A DNA stretch of 64,000 nt from Caenorhabditis elegans. Lineage: Eukaryota > Nematoda > Chromadorea > Rhabditida > Rhabditidae. The position numbers were made by a program, and so were the translations under genes. The stretch's first letter is position 1. Each line of letters starts with the position of its first letter. The stretch lies in contig NC_003282.8 of NCBI RefSeq assembly GCF_000002985.6, positions 992,001 to 1,056,000 on the forward strand, in the 5' to 3' direction. The notes below the pieces were generated by a model. The model did not search any database and was not told the origin of the DNA. It saw nothing but the letters and a program-made list of their open reading frames with translations. Shown piece after piece: positions 34,562 to 46,752 of the stretch.

Positions 34562-35290
34562 GAGGAACCCGCCAGTGGTAAGTGTACCCGGATCTGATAT
34601 CCTATCACCAAAAAGAGGATGCAGATTTTGGTACACTTCACCACTGGCTGGGTCCCTGAATAGGAGCACTGATGGTGAGTGTATTGGTCTTTTTGATATC
34701 GACGGAGTACTGATATCAAGGACGCGATCCACTAAACCAACAGGTGCTCCTTGTCATACTTATTCCAAAACCATGGCGTCCTATGGTGAGGTGTAGCCTG
34801 GCCGTTTTACTCCAGCAAGCAGCTATGGCACGTAACGTGGTGCGAAAGTGTTCCATTTTGGTTTGATCTTCGAAAAATGCGGGAGAAGAGGCGCAGACTT
34901 TTCAACTGATTTCGCATGGTTAAGAGTGCGGACGTCACATTTTCCTGGGGGGAAAAATTCCCGCTTTTTTTGTAGATCAAACCGAAATGAGACAGCCTGA
35001 CACCACGTGTGGAATAAGATGCAAGGCTCCACTACACTATTGGCTAAGGTCTCTGTGCTATTCGTATTTCCATCCAACAACCATGACTCTCAGGAATGGT
35101 GAGTGTAACCACTCTTCTCCTTCCGAGTATTGATTATCGAGAAGAGATCAGCGGTTACACTACATTATTAGTAAGAGTCCTTATTCATATTCCGGAAAAA
35201 CCATGCCTCCCAATGGTGAGTGTAACCGCACGTCTTGTTTCAAAACTCAATATATGGAAAAAGACCACCGGTTACACTACATTATTGGTT
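34562..35290. repeat. Array B of ~80-bp hairpin units
   Basis: Five units at about 34571-34648, 34664-34743, 34780-35038 (split by a MITE), 35092-35170 and 35210-35288, with a period near 115 bp when uninterrupted. The best consensus stem is CCAATGGTGAGTGTAACC against GGTTACACTACATTATTGG, enclosing a second stem such as CTCTTCTC / GAGAAGAG. Each 5' arm contains GGTGAGTG or GGTAAGTG, which looks like a 5' splice site, often just after ACCATG plus about four codons. It is related, partly in inverse order, to array A 5 kb away. Function unknown. Confidence 0.65.
34840..35012. mobile_element. ~170-bp MITE inside array B
   Basis: Ends ACGTGGTG and CACCACGT enclose an inverted pair CATTTTGGTTTGATCTTC / GTAGATCAAACCGAAATG and GCGGGA / TCCCGC. 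It interrupts the third hairpin unit of array B. A relative lies at about 37050-37245. Confidence 0.7.
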
Positions 35291-35947
35291 GGAGTCTGAT
35301 TAATATTGCAATAATCGATGATGGTAGAATTGGAGTAGTGGATGTGGGTAAATTACTGAAACTTACAGATTAGGTCCCTAAAAACTAACAAAAATAACAA
35401 AGAAAAGATTGGAAAATTTTGTTAAGTGAGAGAAAAACCAGCTCAAACTTAGCAATAAGGACTAAAGGGACTGCATTTCAGGTTCGCGCGCAAATGATTT
35501 CACGCCGGAGGAATTCAAATTTTGAAGAGATATAGAACATCGATTGATTAAGCAGCCGACACTTGCCTGGTGGATTTTTGTGACAAAGTAACGTTAAAAA
35601 CAACACACAAAACATGGTGCATCGACTACGAACAATGACAGGATAATCGGAAATGTCATTAGAATTTTTCATAATTTCAGAAAATTAAGCTAAACATCCT
35701 TTGTATATTCATTTACGCCAATTTTTTGCGTCAATTTAGCATTTTATCAGCTAAAAACTCCCGAAATTTTATATTTTCAGGACAATATAAAAAATCATTT
35801 TATTTCAGGCAAAAAGTGAACAAAAAAATGAAAGAGAGTTTGAAAGAGGATCAAAGATCGATATTTTCTCAATCAGAATAGAATTGAAAAAATTTCACCG
35901 GAAACGACGAAAAATGGCACAGAGACAACCAACATTTCCAGAACTCC
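35291..35947. other. 3' flank of the ABHD14-like gene
   Basis: No coding exon seen on either strand. AT-rich, with one GTGCATCGAC motif (about 35612) shared with the TTGACAACTTTTTGATA repeat family. Confidence 0.4.
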
Positions 35948-38016
35948 TTAATGATGATAGCTGCGTATTAAGTCGAAAAAGTTCACGCAAAGGTTCTCAA
36001 AGCACTTTGGATTGTGTAGATAGCACGCGTGTCCGGCGTCTGGAATCTTCTGAAGCTTCACTTGTGGAAGGTTCTTGAGATTTGCAGCTGCAGTGGGGCC
36101 CAGAGACGTGTCGCGTTCGCCTGGAAAGATTTGAAGGTTAACAATGATTTTTTTGTTTGACAGTAAAAAGAAAGAAAAACTCACCCCAAACCACTAAAGT
36201 TGGCACAGTATAGGAAGAAGGGCTGACGACTTCGTGGGTGTTTGATGGGGCGACTAGGACCACACATGAGAGCTACAATAGTGAAATTAAATTGAACGAG
36301 CAATATTTGGTGTCAAATTGTGTTCAATGTTCTATGTTTGATGTTGTAAATAGTTAATAGGAGTATGATAAAATTATTACTCAAAAACAGGGGTGTGCGG
36401 CAAATCTCAAAATTTGCCGAGCTCGGCAAATTCGGGAAATCTCTTTTTTCATTATTTGCCGAGCACGGCAAATTCGGCAAATTTGTCGAGCTCGGCAAAT
36501 TCGGAAAATTTTGATAATTCTTGATGTTTTTTGGAACACCAAAACTACCGAATTCTTAACACACATCTGGTTTCTGAATAAGTTCCGTGTAGTATGTCTG
36601 CATAAGCATAAAAATAACTCAATTTTGTGTCATTTTACTAAATTTTTGGCGAAAAAATCAATAATTTTAGCCAAAATTGTACTGTTAAATTTTTGACGTG
36701 TGCGGCAAATTTCGAAATTTGCCGAGCTCGGCAAATTCGGCAAATCTACTTTTTTGAAATTTGCCGTGCTCGGCTAATTCGGCAAATTCGGCAAATTTGC
36801 CGCACACCCCTGCTCAAAAACATTAATTTTTTAAGGAAAATCATAAATCGGAAGTCGACATAGACAATTGCTCATCGAGAAGTTATAGTTGTCAAAATTA
36901 CTGTTAGGTTGGCGGAAAATTCAAATTTTCTGGAAAAATAGAATTTTGCTGGAAATTCAAATGTTCTCCAGAACAATTTTTACTAAAAATCAAAGTTTTA
37001 TGAGAAAATATTTCTTGGCGGCAATTTCAAATTTTATGAAGAATATAATTTTGGTTGTGGTGCCAGGCTTTTCTATTACGGGTTGATCTACAAAAAATGC
37101 GGGATTTTTTTGCCCAAGAAAATGTGAGGTCAGCACGTTCTTAACCATGCGAATCAGCAGAGAACTCTGCGCCTCTTCTCCCGCATTTTTTGTAGATCTA
37201 CTTAGATCAAACCGAAATGGAGCACTCTGACGCGCGGGAAGCAACATTTTCATAGAATAATTTTAGCTGGATGTTAAAACTTTATGAAAAACTATGGTAG
37301 GCAATTTGAATTTGCAGAAAAACATTTTCTGAAATTTTTTAGATATCTTTTTTAAAGATATAACTGATGGAACTTGACATAGACAAATGCTCGAAACCAA
37401 AAATCTCAATTTTTGATAAAAACTCACATGTCTCGTAGAAGTCATCAGTGGCAAAACATATTGTGCCGCCATCGAAGCACACACAATCATCACCTGCTTC
37501 AGACCCAGCGTTTCGATGAAATCCATCAAAAAATTCGGTTTCTCAGCTTGTGGGATAGCTGCTCCGCGAGTTTGGCCCGAGCCGGGAAGGTCGATGGCTA
37601 TGGCACGGTAGCCGAGAGCCGCGAATGTTCTCAAATAGTTGAAAACTTGAATTTTAAGCTAGAAATCAAGAAAAACCTCACCTCAACAAATTATTCTCTG
37701 TCCACGTAGATGATGAGAAGCTCTGTCCATGTAAAAAGATGACTGTAGCCTTGGAATAGTGTGCTCCAGGTGGACGGGCTTCTCGGACGAATACTGAATG
37801 TGTCTGAAACTCGAACTCTAATTTTACAAAATTAACTTAAAGCAAAAGCTAAAATCTCACCCCTAACTCCACCCGGCTCTCATCATACTCCACCAGCTGT
37901 GCAAGTTTCCGCGCATTTTCTGGAATTGGGTGCGAAAGGTCGGCTCGTTCCAGTAGAGAACCCCCACTGGTGGTGGCGTGGTGGGATCCTAGGGGTTGGT
38001 GGTGGAGAAGAACCAT
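35948..38016 (-). CDS. ABHD14-like alpha/beta hydrolase
   Basis: Five exons on the minus strand: 38016-37861, 37803-37682, 37629-37428, 36272-36185, 36120-35948, giving 246 residues. The fold markers are the strand-loop VIFLHGQSFSSSTW (oxyanion, about 73-84), AIDLPGSGQT (105-113), the nucleophile elbow VCASMA (S145), the acid-region GERD (D193) and the histidine in DAGHACYL (H220), followed by a short C-terminal helix. Spacing and the HGxxFSSxTW motif fit ABHD14A/B rather than larger hydrolases. The nucleophile elbow lacks the usual glycines, as in that family. No signal peptide is seen, and the N-terminus is His/Ser-rich. Intron 2 (52 nt) ends in GAG instead of CAG. Intron 3 holds a hAT MITE and a palindromic MITE. 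A trans-splice acceptor precedes the ATG. Confidence 0.9.
36388..36812. mobile_element. hAT-type MITE 4 (GGCAAATTCGGC family)
   Basis: 425 bp, ends CAGGGGTGTGCGG and CCGCACACCCCTG, flanked by CTCAAAAA on both sides (36380-36387 and 36813-36820). Long stretches match MITE 1 at 28249-28638. Located in intron 3 of the ABHD14-like gene. Confidence 0.93.
37050..37245. mobile_element. Palindromic MITE, relative of 34840-35012
   Basis: Inverted pair GATCTACAAAAAATGCGGGA / TCCCGCATTTTTTGTAGATC with flanking CAAACCGAAATG, within intron 3 of the ABHD14-like gene. Confidence 0.7.
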
Positions 38017-38033
38017 TTTTGTATTGATCGGGG

Positions 38034-38036
38034 CTG
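38034..38036 (-). promoter_or_regulatory. Trans-splice acceptor of the ABHD14-like gene
   Basis: On the minus strand ATTTTCAG ends at 38034, 17 nt before the ATG. No upstream exon is seen. Confidence 0.5.
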
Positions 38037-38493
38037 AAAATTTGAAAATTTGGAAAAATTGATAGTTTTGTTAGATTATTGAGATAAAACAAAGCTTATT
38101 GAAAGAAAGGATTTAGAATTGTTTAACTTTGGAAGCTTGTATCTCGGTTAGTTTTAATAATATAAAGTAATGAAAAACTACATTGTTATAGAAAAAAAGC
38201 TGACCAATATTTTGTCAGTTGACAATTTTTTGATAAAACCAAAGAAATTCGAGATATGAGCCATTAAAGCTTAACGGTAAGTTTTGAGCATGCGTCACAT
38301 AACTTTAATAGCTTGTATCTTGTTCAATTTTGTACATATCAAAAAATTAACTTAACTACAAAGTCATAGAAAAGGATGTAACCGATGTTTTGTCAGTTGA
38401 CAGCTTTATAATAACTCATAAAATAACCGAGAGTAAACCTAATGATGATTTTTTGGTCGATGCACCATGTTTTACACCCATTCACGTTGACAA

Positions 38494-39522
38494 TTAAAGG
38501 TGGTGTAGCACGTGCTCGCTGGCTGTCTCTTTGCATAATTTCGATGAAAACGCGCCCCATTCAGAATATTGTCGGTGAAATTCACTCGGACGAGCGAAGA
38601 AAAGAAATGAGACCGTCTCGTTGTCTGCGTCTCATCTTTTACACGCTATTTTCTTCTCCGAGAGGACTACGCGACCGGGGGGACGAGGAATCCTCCTCTT
38701 CCACCGTTTTCAAGGCCATTTCGCTCATTTTTTTCACGTTTTCTCGTCCGCGAGAAAATAGCAATTTTGAGACAGCCAGCGACCACGTGGTGTAGTCGAA
38801 TTTGAGACTGTGCTTTAAAACATTCTCTATGCTCTTACAAGTCTATATGTAAAAGCGAAGCATCACAAAAATTTCGCTAAAGCGAGTTATGAGCCTTCAA
38901 AGTGCCGAAAAAAATCTCTTCGTCCATCCAATTTGAATTTCGCGCGCAAATGAGCGCCCCCTCGTGTGTACTCCTCTCGGACAATCAAATATGGCAATTT
39001 TAGGCGATTTTTCGTATTTTTGAAAGATTTTTCATAGTTTTTTCTGTGTTTTAATGGAAATAACAAAGAGTGAAAGTCTATGAATATAATTTGAACCGAT
39101 TGATTGCTCAATTACACCAAAAAATAGACAAAACTAGCATTTTATTGAATTATCCAGTTATTACTCCATTTTTTGTACTGTATTACGTTAAATATTTGAC
39201 AAAATACGATTTATTGTCTCTCGAAACATAAATTTCCAATAAAAAACGAGAATAGGCTCATTAAAGTACGAAAAATCACCTAAAATTGCCGAAAAGCAAT
39301 AAATTAATTATGTGATTGTCCGAGAGGAGTACACACGAGGGGCGCTCATTTGCGCGCGAAATTCAAATTAGATGGACGAAGAGATTTTTTTCGGCACTTT
39401 GAAGGCTCATAACTTCCGTTAGCGAAATTTTTGTGATGTTTCGCTTATTCATATCGACTTGTACGAGCATAAAGAAGATTTTTAAGCATAGTCTCAAATT
39501 CGACTACACCACCTTTAATATC
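38494..39522. mobile_element. Foldback element with nested CACGTG element
   Basis: The outer element begins TTAAAGGTGGTGTAG (38494) and ends CTACACCACCTTTAA. Its arms (GTCGAATTTGAGACTGTGC ... and inverse) run 38791-39020 and 39290-39522. A second element, 38509-38789, with ends CACGTGCTCGCTGGC and GCCAGCGACCACGTG, is inserted near the left tip with the 6-bp duplication GTGTAG (38503-38508 and 38790-38795). The outer element resembles worm palindromes that target TTTAAA (recalled family, name not checked). Confidence 0.85.
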
Positions 39523-42500
39523 TCGGCTTATTTTAAAGATATCAAAATATCAAAAAAAAAGTTTAACTACAGAATTATAATAAAAAAATGTAACAAGTAA
39601 TTTGTTAGTTGACAACTTTTTGATACAACTAAAGACAGCCGAGATATGAGCTGCCGACGTTGAGTCAGTCGATGCATCATGTTTCTCACTTTGGTTTTGG
39701 CAGGTCATATCTCGCTTTATTTGAAAGATATCAATAAACCGTAAACTAGAAAATCATAGAAAAATACTTAACAAACATTTTGTTAGTTAACAAATTTTTG
39801 ATACCACTAAAGATAACCGAGATATGAGCCACCAAAGCCAACAGAGATACTTTCAAAAGTTTAAACAAAAATTGTGTAAAACTAAGTCAAAAAAGTATGA
39901 GACTTCAAAAGAATAAAATTGAAGGGGGTATTGTGTCTCGTTTTGCTGACTTTTTCTTCCTCCCCTCCTTCACCCTTTCATATGTATATTGCTTCTTTTT
40001 GAATTCCCCCGCCGGCGGTGTCGAAGGCATTTTACGGTCGTTTTAACAGTTTCTCGCATACCATACCGTTTTGGGGGTAAAATTGGATGGATGGACAATT
40101 AAGGGATAGAAAGTGGAGCGGAATTTGCATGCAAAGTGGTTTTTTGGCGGGTAGAACTGCTAGCCTAGAATATCGAAAAAGGAGGTTTTAAATACTTTTA
40201 ATTTATAATTGCAATTGGAATGTTACAGACGATGAAAAGTTCAAACATAATACTGTAGATTATGGTACTGAGCAGTACAGACTAACTTACTAAGTAATTC
40301 TGAATTTTCAGAAATAAATATTAACGTACTAATGAATGTAAGCTGATTTATTGTAGGTTACAAAAGAGCTTACTAAAAACAAATGCGAACTTAATAGGAA
40401 ACATATAATAAAGTAAGAATTACACCAACTAGTATAGTGGAAAATATAGGCTACTTTACTGAGTAATTCTGACTTCTATGAAATAAACACCAACGTGACT
40501 GTGAATACTTATTTACTTTGAAAACTTCAATACACACAATTTACGGTACTTTAAGATAATTTAAAAATTAAGATACACTAGATTTACGTGGTTCATAGTT
40601 GATACCTCAATGGAATGGGCACTGGTTATTCGAAAAGAGGTTACTGCAATGGTCAAGGTAATATAATATGGTGGTGGCATTTTGGAATGAGTTATGCAAG
40701 GGTCAACTAGGTAAACAGAAGGTGATGATACTTTGACCAGAACATGGCACAAAGCGATAGAGTGAGAGAGAGAGAGAGAGAGAAAAAGAGATTTAGACAA
40801 ACAGATGGAATTTGAATTCGAATTTGAATTTACTTCGTTAGAAAAAAATGCCAGCATTATTATTACAAAGTGCATGAGCAATAGAAAATTTTGTAAAGCA
40901 ATACATAACATATACCGTATTAATTCTATTAGTCTTGCAGCCTTTATTAAATAATAATTTTGCAGTATCAAATAATTGATGAAAAAAAGAGAAAAGTAAG
41001 AATGTATTTTCCTTGTTTAATCGGTATCAAGTTGAATTTTCTACAAAGCATTGGCTTCTTTCCAAAGCTATAATCTTTTGAACCTGAATTTCTACCAAAA
41101 AAAATCATAAAATCAACAGCCATCGAGATATTATCTAATACATACACGAAACACACAAATTATTTACATGCAACTTCTTCACAGTATACACAAGTACATA
41201 AATATTGTACACTGGCAACTCAAAGAGCCCCCTCCTGAGTGTCTCCTAATCGTTTTACCCGGAAGCCCTGCTCCGGCAAAACACACACAACCGGCTCTAC
41301 GAAGACCCACTTCATTTTTTGTATGTTGTGATGATAGTTGGATGCGGCGGGATATCATGTTTCAATTGGAAATTGCTCAGAAAAATCGAGATAGTATGCA
41401 TATTTAAATGTGGAGCAAAAAAATAGTAATTTTTTACCCATTCTATATTTTAATATACAGAAACGCACTTTGGGCAACTGAAACTTCCAAAACTATTGCT
41501 CAAAACCCACATAAAATCGAGTCGGAAACCAAAAAGAATAGGGAAAAGGAAATCCATTCGCCAACTGGTGTGTATGGTGTTATTTATTGGTTTTTATTAT
41601 GCCTTCTCCCACCCTCCCCCGTTGACCCTTCAAGGGTGTCAAGAGCTGTAAAATTAAGAAGGAGAGACAAGGATTGCAGACTGCTGCACTTCAAATACCC
41701 AATAAGAAAATACAATTTCGATTTAGCAAAATTCTGAACTTTTGCAAACTAGTTGCTGAGCATTTTGTTCTTTAACTACACGTATCTCATTTGTTTTAGA
41801 TGTTACCAAAAATTTGTTAACTGACAAAATGTTAACAATTTCTTTTTCTATAAGTTTGCTGTTAAATTTTTATTAATATCTTCAAAGTTAAGCGACATAT
41901 GAGCAGTCAAAGAGACACAAGACATGGTGCATCGACCAGAGCTCTTTCTTTGATATATCTAGGTTGTCTTTGGTTTTATCAAAAAGATGTCAACTAACAA
42001 AATGTTCAATAATTTATTTTTAAAATATTATATTGTGAATTAAAATTTTATAAATACTATTATAACGAACTGAGTGGTCAAAACAACTAGTTATAAAACA
42101 TGGTGCATCGACAAGACGCACATATTTTGTACTATGTATAAACGATGAGAAAACTATGAAACATTTTTTAAAAAAGCAATCGTCCGTATAGCAAGCGTAT
42201 AGTAAAAGTACGAAAACTGAACGGCGTTCGGTCTCTTTTGTTGAAGCAGATGATGATGATGGAAAATGAAAAACTCGTAATGAATGGGGGGAAACACCTC
42301 ATTAAAAGAATGGTCCAGATGGAGCATCTGGTGGGACGGAAATTGGAAGAAAATGAAGAAAAGGAGGAGGAAATTCGGTTTTACAAGGAAATTAATAGGA
42401 TTAAAAGTTTTGAAATTTTTGTGATAATGTTTGAAAGAATGTATATACATTTATATATTTTTTAAATCATTGATGATGACTAACATTAAACAATCCAAAA

Positions 42501-45500
42501 TCAACTCAAAATTTTCAGAAAAATCCCTCAAAGTTTGAATTTTTAGTTGAAAACCTGAATTGCTAAATTTTAGCTCTAATATCTTATTGGATATTTTTAA
42601 AAATAAAATAAAATTTAAATAAAAATTAAATCTGAAGTCACAGCAGTCTTAACTGCATAGCTTCTAGACTTCAAATTTCCAAATTGTAAGCTTAATTAGT
42701 TTTGGGAGATTTTATATTATTTTTTTCAAAAATATAAAAAAATTAAATTGTTATGAAACAAATTTTCATAAAATTAAAAAAAAAAACTCTAAACGAAATG
42801 TAAATTTAGGAAAAATTTCAAAACAAAATTTCGAAAAAAATTTCAATCGTATTTTTTAAAAACATCTCAAGTTTGTCTATTATAACGCTTTTCTTAAATA
42901 TAAAGCAGCTCAAAACAATAAAAATACTTGAACATTTCAGAAAAAATGACTTACATTTTGAGAATTTCAGTTGAAAATCATACTTGCTAGATTTAAGCTC
43001 TAATATCTCATAGGACATTTCAGCAATTTAAAAAAAAAAATTAAAACACCAAAAATATCTACAAAACTTTATCTTTTTAATAACACAATCACAAATCACA
43101 CGCCTTGCATAGTTCTGAAGTTACAGCAGTTTTAGCTTCTAGGCCAAAAGGCCCGAAAAAAAGAAACAGCATAATCGAATGAAGAGGGGTGCGGAAAAAA
43201 GAAAAAAGAAAAAAGGGCGAAACGTTTAATTTCAACACAAGAGACGGAGAGTGTCAAAGGAACAGGAAAAAACTGATAATATGATAACAGATGATGAGAT
43301 ACAACGAGTCGCAGAGACACATGATGGCCTCCCACCTCACCCCCGGGGACGCTTTTTGTGACACATACCATACCACCACTAAAATCAGCCCAAAAAACTT
43401 TTTGACAGGAGAGGAGAAGAGTCTCAAGGTCTTTTGTGTGTGTGTTCCTGTTCAAACATTTCCGTAAATGGGCGGCAGCAAAATTAGGCACAAAAGACAC
43501 CTCTGGCGCCGACTGGATCCAAGCCCCCGGTAATTTTCGGTGGAATGAGCGGAAAATTGGGTGGCAAGGCGGGAAGCTGGTTTTAATTATAATAGCACCT
43601 GTAAATGGTAGGATTTAATGACTGGGAGTTTCGAAATTTCTACAAAATTGACGTAGACAAATGCTCGAGGTCCTTCACCGAGCAATATTAGTTGTCAAAT
43701 TTTGTTAGACAGTAATTGGAATTTCAAAACAGCAGTCAAGTGGAATAAGAAACATACTTGTAATTCAAAACTATGCGAACGTTTACAAAAAACAAAAATT
43801 TCGAAATTTCTGCAAAATAGGCGTGCTCAAAGCCCTTTTCTAAAAAGCTGAGAAATTCTAGTTGTAAATTCTAAATTTCGTTTAATAGGTGGTGAAGGAT
43901 TAGAAATTTGACCATTTTGTGTGCGGAAACTAACTTTTTTGGAATCACCGTCACCGTTAATACGCTAATAATCAACTTACGGTAATAACGATATACGGTA
44001 ATTTAAAAAAAGTTAGTTTCCAGCCGCTGTGACATTGAAAAGTTGGTAAAATATCAAACTTTACAAATTTTAACTAAATTTAGGCCATTTTTTTTAGCCG
44101 CCATGACTTTTTCTTTGAGAAAGCTGAGAATTTTTGACTACATTTGCCAGACTTAAAGGAATATGTAAAGATTCAGAATTAGCGCTTGACGAAAATAAAA
44201 AGGTCAACCTTCAAATGACATCCGAAAAAGCTGCCTAGTGCCATGATGGATGAATTGAAATGTCACGAAAGGGAAAAATGGTTGAAACGAGTTAATTTTA
44301 GAAATTACCGTGCATAGTCATTATTTTTATTTCAAAAAATTAACAACTAACGAAATAGTCATGTTACGCTTTGTATTATGTCATTTAAAGGTGGGGTACC
44401 AAAATTTGAGACTCTGCTTTTTTAGACCCAAAATAGTCCAAAACTACCGAATTTCGTAATGAGACGTTCTAAAAATTTTTCAAAAAAAGTTATGGCCGCT
44501 CAAAGTTTTGGAAAAAAGGCTTATTGTTAGCTAAAATCTCAAACTTTGGCAACTTCCCGGTGTAGCCGCGGTTGGAACTTAAGTTTTATTTGATTATCAT
44601 CCTTTAATGCACGTTTAATAATAATAATATTAAATTGCGAAGACAAGCATTAAAAAAGTACAATCAAATAAAAATTAAGTTCCAACCGCTGCCACACCGA
44701 GAAGTTGCCAAATTTGAGATTTTAACTAAAAAATACAATTTTTTCAAAAACTTTGAGCGACCATATTTTTTTTTTGGGAAATTTTCAGAACATCTCATTA
44801 CGAAATTTGGTAGTTTTGGACTATTTTGGGTCTAAAAAAGTAAAGTCTCAAATTTCGGAACTCCAGCTTTAAGCCATAAATAGAGCTTTTCTCAGCAATT
44901 ATAAGAAGGTATTACACATATTATATCAGGATTTTATTGTTTGTTTTAATACTAATATGTTGAAAAATACATGAGTAGTTCAGTATACCATTTACAGCAT
45001 ACTTTTTTTCAGGCGAGTACATGGCTCTTACAATTGAACAACTACTAAAAAAGTTCAAATAATTCGAAATTCGTACGGAATAATAAATTACCGCATTTCG
45101 AAAAAAATCCCAAAATCCTCAAAAAAAAAGGACGTCCATGCTGGGACTAAAAATCGAAAATGTTTCTCATCTCACTCCTCCTCCTCCTCTGCGGCTTCTG
45201 CCTCAACACTTGCTCTTTTTTGGACGGGGAGCCGCTCGTTCTTGGGGGTTTTAGAACTCTAATAGTATAGTGGCGGACGGGAGGACGGACGGAAAATGAT
45301 GAATAAGACGTGTGCAATGGGGAGGAGGGATTATGTAAATATGAGTGGAGAAACAAGAAAAGATTGTTGGATTAAGCAGAGGCTCTGAGCATGTTTGTCA
45401 AGTGTGTGATCGGAGTTAGTTAGGGCTTCCCTGTAGGCGTTAAAACGCCTGCCTGACCTTAAGGCGGCCTACGCTTGCTTCTTGGCTGAATACGCTTTGA

Positions 45501-46682
45501 TTTTTAACACATTGATAGAAATGAGAAAATTTGAAATTTGAAAATTCAGGTCAAAATGCAAAAAAAGAGCCGGCGTGAAGCGGGCAGGTTTCAGGCAGAC
45601 GCCCGGCCGCGCCTGCCTACCATGGATGCCTTTGGGGTTATTAATGAATAAGGCAAAGAAATATTACTGAAATTTTAAAACTGTACAAGCTCATATGAAA
45701 TGGGCTAGATTGTAGATCAATTTCTGAAAGTTCACAGATCTAGTCAAAAACCACACGAGATTTTTGTTATTTTGAATTGAAAATCACTAGTGGCTCAAAT
45801 TCTCATACTTCAGGTAAAGTTTTTGAATTTTTAATTGAAATGAAGTGGAGAATTTCGATTTTCTTGTAATTTTATTGATCTTAAAATGCCTTGACTTTTT
45901 GAGACAAAATTTTGAGCCAAATGATCCGCCAAAATATTTTTCACACAATCAGAAAAATGGAATTCCCGCCAAAAATGTTCTCCGAAAATTTGAATTTTTA
46001 GATAAAATTATTCACAGAAAGTTTGAATTTCCTGCCAAAATGTTTTTCTCAGAAAATTTGAATTTCTCCCAAAAATATGTTTTCTTCAGAAAAGTTGAGT
46101 TTTCTGCCTAAATTTTTTTCTTAGAAATGTGAGTTTCACGCCAAAAATTGTTCTCAGAAAATTTGAATTTCGGGTCAAAAATTTCTCATTACCTTACATG
46201 TTTTTAGTTTCGTGAGAATTAGCTTAAAATCTTCAAAATTTGAATTTTTAGCGAATTTTCAGTGAAAAATCGTATAAAATTGGTTTAAAAAAATGGAAAA
46301 ATCGTGTTTTTTAGAAATTTTTTCGCCAAATTTTAAAAAATCGTGAAATTTATCGGAAAAAACACAATGTTCTTCAGAACAAATCTAGAAAAATTGGCTA
46401 AAAGTGTGAAAATTCACGTTTTTCGGATAAAATCGTCTAAAATTTGACTAAAAATCGTCAAAAATTGACTAAAAATCGTCAAAAATTGACCAAATTTTAA
46501 CGATTTTTAGTTAATTTTTGACGATTTTTAGGCAAATTTTGACGATTTTTAGTCAAATTTTTTTACATGTCAGTGAAGAAGTACTAAACTTCTTCATTAA
46601 CTGAGAAAAAAGGAGCTGAAAAGGAATACAATATAGACAATTGCTCTGATACATGAAATGACTTTATGTCAAATTTTAATAA
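39523..46682. other. 7-kb region without a supported gene
   Basis: Short open frames here match no family I know and lack good splice partners. Contents: dispersed repeats, a GA microsatellite (40759-40795), a TTAAAGGTGGGGTACC foldback (44390-44878), a short palindrome (about 43927-44025), a repeat with GTAGGCGTTAAAACGCCTGC (about 45424-45650) and a TTTTTGAC hairpin (46440-46560). Islands of less AT-rich, non-repetitive sequence at about 39980-40120, 41220-41360, 41510-41690, 43130-43600 and 45130-45360 contrast with the surroundings and could be regulatory DNA or missed exons. Confidence 0.5.
46440..46560. repeat. Inverted tandem AAAAATCGTCAAAAATTGAC hairpin
   Basis: Two to three direct copies of the unit are followed by the same number of inverted copies, giving a ~55-bp stem with almost no loop. 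Confidence 0.8.
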
Positions 46683-46688
46683 CTTTAT
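46683..46688 (-). terminator. Poly(A) signal of the FkbM methyltransferase gene
   Basis: AATAAA on the minus strand, about 65 nt past the stop codon. Confidence 0.6.
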
Positions 46689-46752
46689 TGTAATCAATCA
46701 ATAAATAAATATCACCCGACAATCAATTCAACAAGTCAAAAACGTACAAATT

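Noticed and set aside
42238-42465. 75-residue Met/Glu/Lys-rich frame as a possible coiled-coil exon
   Set aside because: No similar family known to me and no splice partners; composition reflects purine-rich repeats such as ATGATG.
43436-43618. 60-residue frame in a less AT-rich island
   Set aside because: No family match, and splice sites would have to be guessed; kept only as part of a possible regulatory island.
45424-45650. GC-rich folded sequence considered as a tRNA or snoRNA
   Set aside because: No cloverleaf, anticodon arm or box motifs; repeated GCCTGCC/GGCAGGC blocks fit a dispersed repeat.
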